Shown in pieces: positions 1 through 12,713 of a DNA stretch of 64,000 bases; the stretch's first letter is position 1; every line of letters begins with the position of its first letter. Under the pieces are notes generated by a model, which worked only from the letters and a program-made list of their open reading frames with translations, was not told where the DNA came from and did no database searches. Source of the DNA: Nitrincola lacisaponensis (GTDB lineage Bacteria > Pseudomonadota > Gammaproteobacteria > Pseudomonadales > Balneatricaceae); contig NZ_JMSZ01000015.1 of assembly GCF_000691225.1 (NCBI RefSeq), positions 124,001 through 188,000 of the forward strand. Reading direction: 5' to 3'. The position numbers were made by a program, and so were the translations under genes.

Positions 1-1
1 C

Positions 2-619
2 TCACCGCAGCTGGATGATCCTTCTCGCGGGTTCAGTTTTCAGCAGGATGGCCCGCTGGATATGCGTATGAATACCACTGTCGGTGAAAGCGCTGCAGAC
101 TGGATTAATCGTGCAGCAGAAACTGAAATTGCCGATGTGCTGTTTCATTATGGCGAAGAGCGCTTTTCACGACGTATGGCCAAAGCCATTGTTGAGGCGC
201 GTGCGCAGGCTCCTATCACTACAACAGCTCGTCTTGCCAGTATTATATCCGCAGCCAATCCGCGCTGGGAAAAGGGTAAAAACCCGGCTACGCGTGCTTT
301 TCAGGGTATTCGAATTCATATAAATCGAGAGCTGGAAGAGATCGAATCCTGTCTGGATCAGGCCCTGGAAATCCTGGCGCTATCTGGCCGTCTGGTAGTG
401 ATCAGTTTCCATTCACTCGAAGACCGAATCGTGAAGCGCTTTATCCGCCGGCATGTGAAAGGAGATGAGCACCTTCCAAGTGGTGTGCCTTTTACTCAGG
501 CCATGCTGAATCAGCGTTTGAAAAATATTGGCAAGGCTGTCAAGGCCAGTGCGGCAGAGGTGGATGTCAATCCACGCTCGCGCAGCGCTGTGATGCGCGT
601 GGCGGAGAAAAGCGCGTGA
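2..619 (+). CDS. rsmH: RsmH, 16S rRNA m4C1402 methyltransferase (5' truncated)
   Basis: C-terminal part of the SAM-dependent methyltransferase that methylates N4 of C1402 in 16S rRNA (old name MraW). The open frame enters from the left edge; codons before the first internal ATG (position 62) already read as the family segment [13 protein letters not shown] followed by GPLDMRM, so the gene starts outside the window. Further family blocks are [37 protein letters not shown] and [16 protein letters not shown]. Where many relatives have Asp after DMRM, this protein has Asn (DMRMN). It is the promoter-proximal end of the dcw cluster seen here; mraZ would be expected just upstream. The stop overlaps the ftsL start by 4 bp (GTGA). 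Confidence 0.96.
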   Translation, partial: SPQLDDPSRGFSFQQDGPLDMRMNTTVGESAADWINRAAETEIADVLFHYGEERFSRRMAKAIVEARAQAPITTTARLASIISAANPRWEKGKNPATRAFQGIRIHINRELEEIESCLDQALEILALSGRLVVISFHSLEDRIVKRFIRRHVKGDEHLPSGVPFTQAMLNQRLKNIGKAVKASAAEVDVNPRSRSAVMRVAEKSA

Positions 620-987
620 CGCTCAAGGCAATGTTTGCCAAAGCCAGAGCTGCGAAAGCGGCTCAAGGGAAAAAAACTGTACCGGAGGATGTTGAAGCCT
701 ATATCGACCATGCAGAGCTCTATCGTCCGTTGATGATTTTGCTGGTGCTGATTCTGGCGATACTGGTTTCTGCGTTGACAGTTGTAAAGGCGGCCTATGA
801 CTATCGCCGCTTGTTTAACGATCATCAGGTGCTGGTGCATCAATGGGATGAACTGCAGGTTGAGTGGGGGCAGTTGTTGCTGGAGCAGAGTACCTGGGGT
901 GGTCATGGTCGTATTGAAAGTGAAGCTGAAACCCGATTGCAGATGCGGGTACCTAAAGCGGATGAAACCGAGATAATCCGAAAATGA
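616..987 (+). CDS. ftsL: FtsL, divisome bitopic membrane protein
   Basis: Small division protein that forms the FtsQLB subcomplex and helps activate FtsWI at the septum. Of 123 residues, about 37 are a basic N-terminal cytoplasmic stretch; one hydrophobic segment follows (around residues 38-58, [19 protein letters not shown]), then a short periplasmic coiled-coil-like region ending [11 protein letters not shown]. FtsL sequences are poorly conserved, so the call rests on size, topology and position between rsmH and ftsI. The start is GTG at 616, overlapping the rsmH stop. An ATG five codons in (631) is an alternative. The stop overlaps the ftsI ATG (ATGA). Confidence 0.9.
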   Translation: MTLKAMFAKARAAKAAQGKKTVPEDVEAYIDHAELYRPLMILLVLILAILVSALTVVKAAYDYRRLFNDHQVLVHQWDELQVEWGQLLLEQSTWGGHGRIESEAETRLQMRVPKADETEIIRK

Positions 988-2696
988 ATGCCAAAACAGA
1001 ACAGACACAGATAACAGCAGCTAAAAGCTGGCGCATGTGGGTTGTGTTTCTCCTGCTCGGCCTGGCTGTGGCTGGAATCTTGGCAAAACTCTTGTCTCTC
1101 TATTGGACTGATCAGGCATTTCTGCAGAATCAGGGGGATGCCCGTACTATCCGTACCATGCTGATTCCTGCGCACCGGGGGGTAATCACCGATCGTAATG
1201 GCGAGCCGCTGGCTGTGAGTGCACCGGTCGCCAGTATCTGGGCAGATCCCAAGTATATTGATTTGCAACATCCTTACCTGAGCCGTCTGGGACAACTGCT
1301 GGAAATTCCGCACGGCACATTACTGGATCGGGTGGGTAGTCATCCTGAACGACGCTTTATTTATCTGCGTCGTCAGGTAACGCCTGAAGTGGCAGAAGCG
1401 GTGCGTCTGCTCGGTATTCCAGGTATTAACGTTGATCGTGAGTACCGGCGTTTCTATCCTGCGGGGGAAGTGACTGCTCACTTGGTGGGGTTCACCAATG
1501 TTGATGGTGAGGGCCAGGAAGGCATGGAGCTGGCGTTTAACGAGTGGCTGAGTGGGGAGCATGGCAGCAAACTGGTGATGCGTGATCGAGTCGGACGTAC
1601 GATCCGGCATATTCGGTCTATTCAGGATGCACGTCAGGGAAATGAGCTGCAGCTGAGTATCGATCTGCGTTTGCAATATATGGCCTATCGTGAGCTGAAA
1701 GCCGTTGTTGAGGCTCACCAGGCAGATGCAGGGTCTGTGGTGATTCTGGATACGCACACGGGTGAAGTGTTGGCGATGGTGAATCAGCCGTCTTATAACC
1801 CGAATGACCGTAGTCGTCTGGAACCTGCTGCGTTGCGTAACCGGGCCATGACTGACTTGTTTGAACCGGGTTCGACAGTGAAGCCTATGACGGTGGCTGC
1901 CGCCTTGATGACTGGCCGCTACACCCCGGACACAGTGGTCAAAACCTCACCCGGTACCATGCGTGTACGTTCAGCCACTATCCGCGACTTCCGTAATTAT
2001 GGTGATCTCTCTTTGACCGGCATTATTACCAAATCCAGTAACGTGGGTACAGTGCGACTGGTGATGGATATGGAACATGACCGGTTGCCAAGGCTGTTGC
2101 AGAATCTGGGCTTTGGGCAACTCAGTCAGACAGGTTTTCCGGGTGAGCGTACAGGGCACTTGCCGGATCTGCGTGAACGTCAGGTGGTTGAGCGTGCCAC
2201 CATGTCCTATGGTTATGGGCTGTCTGTGACACCCTTGCAGCTGGCACAAGCCTATATTCCGTTTGCGTCGGACGGGGTGCTGTACCCCGTTTCGCTGCTT
2301 AAAAATGAACAGGACAGTGCGGGTGTTCGGGTGATGCCGCCGGGGGTTGGTAATCAGGTACTGAATATGATGGAAACGGTGATCGGGCCAGAAGGGACCG
2401 CCCGTCGTGCTGCGGTTGAAGGTTATCGGGTCGCCGGTAAAACAGGTACGGTGCACCGTATTGGTGGTGGTGGTTACAACCGTGAAGAATATACAACTGT
2501 ATTTGCAGGTGTTGCGCCGGTATCGGATCCGCGCCTGGCAATTGTAGTGATGGTCGATAACCCCAAGGGACGGGAGATTTATGGTGGCGAAGTGGCGGCT
2601 CCAGTGTTTGCCCGTGTTGCCGCTGGCGCCTTGCGTTTGCTGAACTTGGATCCTGACCGTTGGCCTGAACCCCGAAGACAGGTGGCTGGACGATGA
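984..2696 (+). CDS. ftsI: FtsI (PBP3), septal peptidoglycan transpeptidase
   Basis: Class B penicillin-binding protein that crosslinks septal peptidoglycan with FtsW. The 570 residues begin with a cytoplasmic tail and one membrane anchor (about 18-40), then the PBP dimerisation domain (about 60-215) and the transpeptidase domain (about 250-555). All three catalytic motifs are visible: STVK (Ser297-Lys300), SSN (351-353) and KTGT (486-489). Length and motif spacing are normal for PBP3. ATGA overlaps with ftsL upstream and murE downstream imply translational coupling. Confidence 0.98.
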   Translation: MNAKTEQTQITAAKSWRMWVVFLLLGLAVAGILAKLLSLYWTDQAFLQNQGDARTIRTMLIPAHRGVITDRNGEPLAVSAPVASIWADPKYIDLQHPYLSRLGQLLEIPHGTLLDRVGSHPERRFIYLRRQVTPEVAEAVRLLGIPGINVDREYRRFYPAGEVTAHLVGFTNVDGEGQEGMELAFNEWLSGEHGSKLVMRDRVGRTIRHIRSIQDARQGNELQLSIDLRLQYMAYRELKAVVEAHQADAGSVVILDTHTGEVLAMVNQPSYNPNDRSRLEPAALRNRAMTDLFEPGSTVKPMTVAAALMTGRYTPDTVVKTSPGTMRVRSATIRDFRNYGDLSLTGIITKSSNVGTVRLVMDMEHDRLPRLLQNLGFGQLSQTGFPGERTGHLPDLRERQVVERATMSYGYGLSVTPLQLAQAYIPFASDGVLYPVSLLKNEQDSAGVRVMPPGVGNQVLNMMETVIGPEGTARRAAVEGYRVAGKTGTVHRIGGGGYNREEYTTVFAGVAPVSDPRLAIVVMVDNPKGREIYGGEVAAPVFARVAAGALRLLNLDPDRWPEPRRQVAGR

Positions 2697-4189
2697 ATGC
2701 TGTACGTTCTGATTTGCCGAGTTTAAAAAGTCTGTTGCCGGATTATCCTGATGTGCCGGAGCAGTTGCTGATCCGTAATCTGGTGCTGGACCATCGAGAT
2801 GTGCGCGCCGGTGATCTGTATATCGCGCGCTCAGGATCGCATCATAAGGGCGCGGATTTTGTTATTCCTGCAATTCAGGCCGGTGCGTCGGCGGTCTTGA
2901 TGCATGCCCATGAATACCATGAGGGGCTGGATATCTACGCAGACTGGATTTTTCCGGTGCCGGACCTAAATCAACTGGCCGGTGAAGTGATCAGCCGTTA
3001 CTACCATACGCCATCTGAGTCCATGCGTGTGATTGGTATCACCGGTACCAATGGCAAAACATCATGCAGTCATTTTATTGCACAGGCGTTGAATCTGTTA
3101 GGTGAAAAAACAGCTTTGGTTGGCACAATCGGGAACGGTTTTCCGGGTGCCCTGGATCGCTCCAGTCATACAACCCCTGATGTACTCACTGTTCACCAGT
3201 TGCTTGCTGGCTATCAGCAGGCCGGTGCCGAGGTGGTTGCGATGGAGGTATCCAGTCATGCGTTGGACCAACAGCGTACAGCAGGCGTACATTTCAGTCA
3301 GGTAGGCTTCACCAATTTGACGCGTGACCATCTGGATTATCATCAAAGCATGGCAGCCTATGCTGCGTCGAAGCGTCGTTTGTTTGAGCAGCCGGACGCC
3401 ATACAACTGCTAAATCTGGATGATGAGTTTGGTCGTGAACTGGTGCTGCAAGGTCGTGCTCTGGGACGTGATGTGGTCAGCTATTCACTGCTGGATACCG
3501 CCGCTGATATTCATGTGAAGCATTCCGAGTTGCATGATGAAGGTATGAGTTTTGCTCTGGCGACCCCCTGGGGGGAGGTGAGTGCCACTTCTTCACTGAT
3601 TGGTCGTTTTAACCTGAGTAACCTGTTATTGACGACGGCCTCATTGGGGCTGGCAGGCTATACGCCCGTGCAGATGAGCCGTGCTTTGTCACAGGTGAAA
3701 GCGGTGTGTGGTCGTATGGAAAAGGTATCGGAGTCTGGTGATCCTTTGGTACTGGTTGACTATGCACATACCCCGGATGCTCTGTTGCAAACTCTGTCTG
3801 CTTTGAATGAACACCGCAAATCCGGCAGCCGGATCATCTGTGTGTTTGGTTGTGGTGGTGATCGTGATCAGGGTAAACGGCCGATTATGGCTCAGGTTGC
3901 CAGTGGCCTGGCAGATCAGTTGGTGATTACCAGTGATAACCCGCGTAGCGAAAACCCTGAATTGATTATTCGTCAGATTCAGACAGGTGTCAGCAGTCAG
4001 CAGACACCACTGATTGAGGTGGATCGTGCCGCGGCGATTCGTGTCGCGATTGAAACAGCTGGTCCGCAGGATATCGTGCTGATTGCCGGAAAAGGACATG
4101 AGGATTATCAGGAAATTGCGGGCGAGCGCTTTTCGTTCAGTGATCAAGCGGTGGCCAGAGATGTGTTGCAGCAGAGGAGGTCAGTATGA
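2693..4189 (+). CDS. murE: MurE, UDP-MurNAc-tripeptide synthetase (meso-DAP adding)
   Basis: Cytoplasmic ATP-dependent ligase adding the third stem-peptide residue to UDP-MurNAc-L-Ala-D-Glu. It has the three-domain Mur ligase layout: N-terminal UDP-binding domain, central ATPase domain with P-loop GITGTNGKTS (about 115-124) and the Mur ligase NHD motif region (NLTRDHLDYH), and a C-terminal domain. In the C-terminal domain the motif DNPRSENP marks specificity for meso-diaminopimelate rather than lysine, as expected for a Gram-negative. The late KGHEDYQE block is also typical. 498 residues; overlaps ftsI and murF by 4 bp each. Confidence 0.98.
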   Translation: MNAVRSDLPSLKSLLPDYPDVPEQLLIRNLVLDHRDVRAGDLYIARSGSHHKGADFVIPAIQAGASAVLMHAHEYHEGLDIYADWIFPVPDLNQLAGEVISRYYHTPSESMRVIGITGTNGKTSCSHFIAQALNLLGEKTALVGTIGNGFPGALDRSSHTTPDVLTVHQLLAGYQQAGAEVVAMEVSSHALDQQRTAGVHFSQVGFTNLTRDHLDYHQSMAAYAASKRRLFEQPDAIQLLNLDDEFGRELVLQGRALGRDVVSYSLLDTAADIHVKHSELHDEGMSFALATPWGEVSATSSLIGRFNLSNLLLTTASLGLAGYTPVQMSRALSQVKAVCGRMEKVSESGDPLVLVDYAHTPDALLQTLSALNEHRKSGSRIICVFGCGGDRDQGKRPIMAQVASGLADQLVITSDNPRSENPELIIRQIQTGVSSQQTPLIEVDRAAAIRVAIETAGPQDIVLIAGKGHEDYQEIAGERFSFSDQAVARDVLQQRRSV

Positions 4190-5568
4190 TCGGTGATTGG
4201 ACGCTGGCCGTGGCAGCTCAGGCAATCGAAGCAGAAGTGCCCTCGCAGGTACAACCTGATCTGCACATTGTTCGCATCTGTACTGATACGCGTCAGGTGA
4301 AGCCGGGTGACCTGTTTGTCTGTCTGCGTGGCGAGCATTTTGATGCACATGACTTTTTGAATCAGGCGCGTGAAAAAGGCGCTGTTGCCGCTGTGACTGA
4401 GCGTCTGGTTGACGACCCGCTGCCACAATTGTGTGTCAATGACAGTCTGATTGCGCTGGGTCGTCTGGCAGCATTGAATCGTAACCGTTTTGCTGGTCGA
4501 GTCGTGGCGGTAACGGGCAGTAGCGGTAAAACCACTGTCAAAGAGTTGCTGGCGAGCATGCTCTCAACTCAGGGAGCGACGCTCTATACCCAGGGTAATC
4601 TGAACAATCATATAGGTGCGCCGCTGACACTTCTGCAGTTAGAGGCATCGCATCAGTTTGCCGTGATTGAACTGGGTGCCAGTGCCGAAGGTGAAATCGA
4701 CTACACCGTTCATCTGACTCAGCCGCATGTGTCTGTGCTGAACAATGCCTGTGCAGCACATATCGAAGGCTTCGGCAGTTTGCAGGGTGTTGTCAGAGCC
4801 AAATCTGAAATATTCAATGCCTTGAGTGATGAAGGCGTAGGCATCGTAAATCTGGATGATCCACATGCAGATTTCTGGCGAGAGAAGCTGGATAATATGC
4901 GCCGCGCCTATCTGACTTTTTCCGCTCACAATCCCGATGCCGATGTTTGGGCCAGTCAGGCTCACGCGGATGCTGCCGGTGCCTGGGGATTCCGACTGAA
5001 CTATCAGCAAGAGCAGGTGGCTGTGCAGCTGCGTTTACTGGGTCAGCATAATGTTGCGAATGCAGTAGCGGCGACGGCTGCCTGGTTAGCACTGGGGCTG
5101 CCTTTGCGTGAGGTGAAAGCCGGACTGGAGGCTTGTGAAGCAGTCAAGGGGCGGATGAAACCGATTGCATTGCCATCAGGCTGGTTGATCGACGACAGCT
5201 ACAATGCCAATCCACAGGCAATGCAGGTTGCAATTGATTATCTGGCGGCGCGTCCCGGACAACGCTTGCTGGTGTTAGGGGATATGGCTGAATTGGGCGC
5301 AGAAGCTGAAGCCTTGCACCATCAGTTGGGCCACTATGCGGCTCAGGCGGAACTGGATGGTCTCTATGCGACCGGACCTTTGATGCGCCATGCAGTTGAG
5401 TCTGCCAGACAGTCAGGTCTGGCCGCCTGGCATTTTGAACAGCAGAGTGACCTGATCGAGGCACTCAAACAGAGGCTGAGCGAACCGATGACCTTGTTGG
5501 TTAAGGGTTCACGCAGTGCGTTAATGGATAGAGTGGTCAGCGCTCTTCAACAAGGGGATGCTCAGTAA
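4186..5568 (+). CDS. murF: MurF, UDP-MurNAc-pentapeptide synthetase
   Basis: Adds D-Ala-D-Ala to UDP-MurNAc-tripeptide, the last cytoplasmic Mur ligase step. The P-loop reads [14 protein letters not shown], followed by the MurF-typical [13 protein letters not shown] and [14 protein letters not shown]. The C-terminal domain has the [11 protein letters not shown] block. 460 residues is a normal length. The start codon lies in the overlap with the murE stop, preceded by the ribosome site AGGAGG in the murE 3' end. The stop shares one base with the mraY start (TAATG). Confidence 0.98.
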   Translation: MIGDWTLAVAAQAIEAEVPSQVQPDLHIVRICTDTRQVKPGDLFVCLRGEHFDAHDFLNQAREKGAVAAVTERLVDDPLPQLCVNDSLIALGRLAALNRNRFAGRVVAVTGSSGKTTVKELLASMLSTQGATLYTQGNLNNHIGAPLTLLQLEASHQFAVIELGASAEGEIDYTVHLTQPHVSVLNNACAAHIEGFGSLQGVVRAKSEIFNALSDEGVGIVNLDDPHADFWREKLDNMRRAYLTFSAHNPDADVWASQAHADAAGAWGFRLNYQQEQVAVQLRLLGQHNVANAVAATAAWLALGLPLREVKAGLEACEAVKGRMKPIALPSGWLIDDSYNANPQAMQVAIDYLAARPGQRLLVLGDMAELGAEAEALHHQLGHYAAQAELDGLYATGPLMRHAVESARQSGLAAWHFEQQSDLIEALKQRLSEPMTLLVKGSRSALMDRVVSALQQGDAQ

Positions 5569-6650
5569 TGTTGTTACTGTTAACAGAATATCTGACACAG
5601 TACTTCTCGGCTTTTTCGGTGTTTCGATACATTACCCTGCGCGGTATTCTGGGCGTATTGACCGCTTTATCGATTTCGTTGCTGCTCGGACCTTATCTGA
5701 TAAATCAGCTTCGCAGTCGTCAGATAGGCCAGGCTGTCAGAACCGATGGACCACAGTCACACCTGAGCAAATCCGGTACACCCACCATGGGTGGCGGATT
5801 GATTTTGCTGGCAATTGCCGTGAGTACGTTGCTCTGGGGGGATCTCAGTAATCGCTATGTCTGGATCACCTTGTATGTGCTGATTATTTTCGGTGCTGTG
5901 GGGTGGGTCGATGACTGGCGCAAAGTGATTGAGAAAAACCCCCGGGGTTTGCCCGCTCGCTGGAAGTATTTCTGGCAGTCCGTAGGCGGTTTTGGTGCGG
6001 CGATCCTGCTTTACATGACAGCCCAGAGCCCGGTTGAAACCCAGTTGATCGTGCCGTTCTTCAAAGACGTGATTATCGACATGGGCATTTTCTTTATTGT
6101 ATTTACCTACTTCGTCATAGTCGGCAGCTCCAATGCGGTGAACCTTACGGATGGTCTGGATGGTCTGGCGATTATGCCGACGGTGATGGTGGCAGGTGCG
6201 CTGGCAGTGTTTGCCTATCTGAGCGGCCATGTGCAGTTTGCCAACTATCTGCATATTCCTTATGTCGCAGGCTCTGGTGAGCTGATTATCATCTGCGGTG
6301 CCATCGTGGGTGCGGGCCTGGGGTTCTTGTGGTTCAACACCTATCCCGCACAGGTCTTTATGGGTGATGTCGGAGCCCTGTCTTTAGGTGCTGTCTTGGG
6401 GGTGGTTGCCGTGATCGTGCGCCAGGAGCTGGTGCTGGTCATTATGGGAGGCATTTTTGTACTGGAAACCGTGTCGGTGATTCTGCAGGTTGCCTCCTAT
6501 AAATTGACCGGGCGGCGTATTTTCCGCATGGCACCGATTCATCATCATTTTGAGTTAAAGGGTTGGCCAGAGCCGCGCGTCATTGTGCGTTTCTGGATTA
6601 TCAGTGTTGTACTGGTCCTGATTGGACTGGCGACACTCAAGCTACGCTGA
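5568..6650 (+). CDS. mraY: MraY, phospho-MurNAc-pentapeptide translocase
   Basis: Integral membrane enzyme moving phospho-MurNAc-pentapeptide onto undecaprenyl phosphate, giving lipid I. About ten hydrophobic segments are visible across 360 residues. Conserved signatures are [11 protein letters not shown], the acidic pair in [30 protein letters not shown] and the C-terminal [15 protein letters not shown] block. Start at 5568 is fixed by the one-base overlap with murF. A 12-bp gap with GGGAG follows before murD. Confidence 0.98.
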   Translation: MLLLLTEYLTQYFSAFSVFRYITLRGILGVLTALSISLLLGPYLINQLRSRQIGQAVRTDGPQSHLSKSGTPTMGGGLILLAIAVSTLLWGDLSNRYVWITLYVLIIFGAVGWVDDWRKVIEKNPRGLPARWKYFWQSVGGFGAAILLYMTAQSPVETQLIVPFFKDVIIDMGIFFIVFTYFVIVGSSNAVNLTDGLDGLAIMPTVMVAGALAVFAYLSGHVQFANYLHIPYVAGSGELIIICGAIVGAGLGFLWFNTYPAQVFMGDVGALSLGAVLGVVAVIVRQELVLVIMGGIFVLETVSVILQVASYKLTGRRIFRMAPIHHHFELKGWPEPRVIVRFWIISVVLVLIGLATLKLR

Positions 6651-6662
6651 CGGGAGCTGCTA

Positions 6663-8015
6663 GTGACGCTGATCGCAACGGATACACTTCGCATTATTAT
6701 CGGTCTGGGACAGACCGGGTATGCCTGTGCCCGTTATTTGGCGGCACGTGGCTGGCCTTTTGCCGTTGTGGATACGCGTGAGCAACCGCCTATGGCAGCC
6801 CAGTTCTATCGTGAATTTCCGCAGATAGAACTGCGCTGCGGTGAACTGGATGCAGAGTACCTGACACAGGCCAGTGAATTGATTCTTAGCCCTGGTGTGG
6901 CGAAATCCTCACCGGCTATTCAATATGCATTGCAAAAAGGTTGTCGAGTCATTGGTGATATCGATCTCTTCTGTCGAGAAGTCGATGCGCCGATTGTCGC
7001 CATCACCGGCTCCAATGCAAAAAGTACTGTGACCACGCTGGTGGGTGAAATGGCAGAGTCTGCCGGAGTGCGTGTCGCTGTCGGTGGCAATATTGGAACA
7101 CCTGTATTGGAACTGTTGCAACAGCCACAGGCTGAGCTCTATGTCTTGGAGCTGTCCAGCTTTCAGCTGGAAACCACCCATGAGTTAAGGGCACAGGCCG
7201 CGACAGTGCTGAATATCAGCGCCGATCATATGGATCGCTATGCCGACTTGCAGAGCTACTATCTGGCCAAACACCGGATTTATCGTGGTTGCCGCCATGC
7301 CATCATCAATCGTGACGATCCTCTGACAGCACCGTTGGTCTCGCAGGGAATGAAAACCCTGAGTTTTGGCCTGTCAGCACCAGACCTTGGCCAGTATGGC
7401 ATCGCGCAGCAGGAGGGTGGCAATTGGCTCTACCGTGGACTGACTCCTCTGATGCCCGTCACTGATCTGCGTATCAGTGGCGCACACAATATTGCCAATG
7501 TGCTGGCTGCATTGGCCCTGGGTGAAGCCGCCGGATTGCCACAAGAGGCGATGTTGTCAGCTGTGCGCCAGTTTGCCGGTTTGAAGCATCGCTGTCAGTG
7601 GGTGGCAGAGAAGCAGGGTGTCAGCTTTATCAACGACTCCAAGGGCACCAATGTCGGTGCCACGCTGGCTGCCGTTGAAGGTTTGGGCAAAATGCTGCAA
7701 CCGGAACAGAAACTGATAGTGATTCTGGGCGGGGTTGGCAAAGAACAGCGTTTTACCGAACTGCATCAGCCATTGAGCAACTATGCGCGCAGAGTGGTGT
7801 TGATAGGTCGCGATGCGGCGCTGATTGAAGCAGACCTGGCCGGATTGCCGATCCAGCATGCAGATTCACTGGAGCAAGCTGTTGACGTTGCGGTAGCTGC
7901 AGCTCAGCCGGGTGATCAGGTGCTGCTCTCGCCAGCCTGTGCCAGCTTCGATATGTTCCGCGGCTTTGAGGCACGGGGTGAGCGCTTTATCGAAATTGTG
8001 GAGGGTCTGGCATGA
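6663..8015 (+). CDS. murD: MurD, UDP-MurNAc-L-alanine:D-glutamate ligase
   Basis: Adds D-Glu to UDP-MurNAc-L-Ala in the cytoplasm. 450 residues. The N-terminal Rossmann-like domain begins LRIIIGLGQTGYACARYLA; the P-loop is ITGSNAKSTVTTLVGEMA, with Ala where enteric MurD has Gly. NISADHMDRY and NDSKGTNVGATLAA follow. The chosen start is GTG at 6663, six bases after a GGGAG ribosome site in the mraY-murD gap; no ATG in frame is better placed. The end overlaps ftsW by 4 bp. Confidence 0.97.
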   Translation: MTLIATDTLRIIIGLGQTGYACARYLAARGWPFAVVDTREQPPMAAQFYREFPQIELRCGELDAEYLTQASELILSPGVAKSSPAIQYALQKGCRVIGDIDLFCREVDAPIVAITGSNAKSTVTTLVGEMAESAGVRVAVGGNIGTPVLELLQQPQAELYVLELSSFQLETTHELRAQAATVLNISADHMDRYADLQSYYLAKHRIYRGCRHAIINRDDPLTAPLVSQGMKTLSFGLSAPDLGQYGIAQQEGGNWLYRGLTPLMPVTDLRISGAHNIANVLAALALGEAAGLPQEAMLSAVRQFAGLKHRCQWVAEKQGVSFINDSKGTNVGATLAAVEGLGKMLQPEQKLIVILGGVGKEQRFTELHQPLSNYARRVVLIGRDAALIEADLAGLPIQHADSLEQAVDVAVAAAQPGDQVLLSPACASFDMFRGFEARGERFIEIVEGLA

Positions 8016-9229
8016 GCAGTGTTTCACTGAAATCAGCCTGGCCGGCCTTCCTGGATATGCCAGCGGGACGCTTGTCGTTTGATCCGTTCCTGTTGCTGAG
8101 CGTCCTGGCGTTGATGCTGACCGGTTTCGTGATGATCGCATCGGCATCCATGGATGTGGCCGCGCGCGACTTTGGATCGCCCTATTTTTTCATTATTCGC
8201 CACGGGATTTTCGTTGTTATGGCGATGATGACCCTGGCGATTGTATCTGCAATTCCCATGCGTCTGTGGCAGCAGTACAGTGTGCCTCTGCTAGTGATTG
8301 GTGGTGTATCTCTGTTACTGGTGCTGGTGCCAGGTATCGGACGAGAGGTCAATGGTGCGCGCCGCTGGATCAGTCTGGGCTTTTTTAACCTGCAGGTATC
8401 TGAGTTGGCGAAGATCTTTATGGTGATCTATATCGCCGGTTATCTGGTACGCCGTTTGTCCGAAGTGCGTTCGACCTGGTCTGGTGTCATGAAGCCGGTA
8501 TTGCCTCTGTCGGTGTATGTTGGCCTGTTGATCAGCCAGCCAGACTTCGGGGTGACCGTGGTACTGATGTGTACCGTGATGGGCATGGTGTTTCTCAGCG
8601 GTATGCGACTGTTTCAGTTCATTATTGTGCTGCTGATCGGGGTCTTGATGGCAGGGTTGCTGGCGGTGACGCAGCCTTACCGTGTGCAGCGTCTGAAAAC
8701 CTTCCTGGACCCCTGGGCCGACCCTTTCGGAGCCGGTTATCAGCTGTCTCAGGCGCAGATCGCCTTTGGACGGGGTGAATGGTTTGGTACCGGGTTGGGC
8801 AACAGTGTGCAAAAACTGTTTTATCTGCCAGAAGCCCATACCGACTTTATCTATTCAATTCTTGCCGAAGAGCTGGGATTGGTGGGGGCTCTGATCGTCA
8901 TTCTGCTCTATTGCTTCCTGGTTTACCGAATTTTTGTAACCGGGCGGCGTGCTGAAAAACAGCAACAGTTTTTTATGGGTTATGTCTGCTATGGCTTTGC
9001 TTTTATTTTCGCCGGACAGGCATTGATCAATATCGGTGTGAACGTGGGTGCTTTGCCGACTAAAGGTCTGACATTGCCGCTGTTGAGTTATGGCGGCAGT
9101 AGTTTATTGGCATCAGCCATCATGATTGCGATCGTATTGCGCATAGATTATGAACTGAAACGTGCAACAGTCGAAGGGCAACGAGGGCCTCGACGCACCA
9201 GAAAATCAGCCGGGAGAGTAGAGGCATGA
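8012..9229 (+). CDS. ftsW: FtsW, SEDS septal peptidoglycan polymerase
   Basis: SEDS-family glycosyltransferase that polymerises lipid II at the division septum with FtsI. 405 residues with about ten membrane segments. Family blocks include GREVNGARRWI, QPDFGVTVVL, AQIAFGRGEWFGTGLGN, the loop LPEAHTDFIYSILAEELG whose Asp is the proposed catalytic residue, and LPLLSYGGSSLLAS. A basic tail (RRTRKSAGR) ends the protein. ATGA overlaps with murD and murG. In the dcw context it is FtsW and not RodA. Confidence 0.97.
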   Translation: MSSVSLKSAWPAFLDMPAGRLSFDPFLLLSVLALMLTGFVMIASASMDVAARDFGSPYFFIIRHGIFVVMAMMTLAIVSAIPMRLWQQYSVPLLVIGGVSLLLVLVPGIGREVNGARRWISLGFFNLQVSELAKIFMVIYIAGYLVRRLSEVRSTWSGVMKPVLPLSVYVGLLISQPDFGVTVVLMCTVMGMVFLSGMRLFQFIIVLLIGVLMAGLLAVTQPYRVQRLKTFLDPWADPFGAGYQLSQAQIAFGRGEWFGTGLGNSVQKLFYLPEAHTDFIYSILAEELGLVGALIVILLYCFLVYRIFVTGRRAEKQQQFFMGYVCYGFAFIFAGQALINIGVNVGALPTKGLTLPLLSYGGSSLLASAIMIAIVLRIDYELKRATVEGQRGPRRTRKSAGRVEA

Positions 9230-10307
9230 CCATCAAGCATTCTAAAACTCTGTTGGTGATGGCCGGTGGCACAGGTGGTCACGTATTTCCTGCTCTGGCA
9301 ACGGCTGATCTGCTGCGTCAGCAGGGAGTGCATGTTGAATGGCTGGGCACTGAACGCGGGATTGAAGCACGTGTCGTACCGGCAGCAGACATCAAACTGA
9401 ACACCATTCCGGTAGCTGGACTGCGTGGTAAGGGGGTGTTGCGGATGCTGACTGCACCCTTCAATTTACTCAAAGCCACCCTGGCAGCACGTAAGGTGAT
9501 TAAACAGGTCAAACCGGATGCCGTACTGGGAATGGGCGGATTCGCATCAGGTCCAGGAGGTTTGGCGGCCTGGTTGATGGGAATTCCAGTTGTCATTCAT
9601 GAACAGAATGCGATTCCGGGGATGACCAATAAGGTGTTGGCACGCATTGCCACCCGTGTATTACAGGCTTTTCCGGGTGCGTTTGCGGAGTGTTCCCCTG
9701 AAGACACTCTAGGCAACCCGGTGCGTGGCCCCATTTTAGAGTTGCCTGCTCCCGCTGAGCGTATGGCTGAGCGCGAGGGGCCGATTCGGGTATTGGTTGT
9801 TGGCGGCAGCCTGGGTGCGCAAGCCATTAATGAGCGTTTGCCGGAAGCCTTGGCGCAATTGCCAGCGGAGCAGCGCCCCGTGGTATGGCATCAGACCGGA
9901 CAGACCCACCATAAGGCTACGTTGGCAGCCTATCAGCGTTTGGGTGTGGACGCACAGGTGGTGCCATTTATTGAACAGATGGATGAGGCGTTTGGCTGGG
10001 CTGATCTGGTGATCTGTCGTTCAGGTGCATTAACAGTCAGTGAATTGGCAATTGCAGGGGTTGCAGCTGTGCTGGTGCCTTTCCCGTTTGCTGTCGATGA
10101 TCACCAGACGGCCAATGCACAGTTTCTGGTGGATGCCGGTGCGGCTGAGCGTATTCAGCAGGAAGCCTTGACGGCCGAACGCCTGGTCCAGATGTTACAG
10201 CAATTCAATCAACGTGATCGCTTGCTGCAGATGGCACAGCTGGCGCGCAAGCAAGGTAAACCAGACGCTGGTAAACAACTGGCTGAGGTGTGTCTGGAGG
10301 TAATGGC

Positions 10308-10311
<4 letters not shown>
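9226..10311 (+). CDS. murG: MurG, lipid II synthase (GlcNAc transferase)
   Basis: Peripheral inner-membrane glycosyltransferase transferring GlcNAc from UDP-GlcNAc to lipid I. 361 residues in the two-Rossmann GT-B fold. The N-terminal glycine-rich motif is [29 protein letters not shown] and [18 protein letters not shown] follow. The C-terminal domain holds [13 protein letters not shown] and the UDP-GlcNAc site [12 protein letters not shown] plus [14 protein letters not shown]. The start overlaps ftsW and the stop overlaps the likely murC ATG at 10308. Confidence 0.98.
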
Positions 10312-12712
<2,401 letters not shown>

Positions 12713-12713
12713 G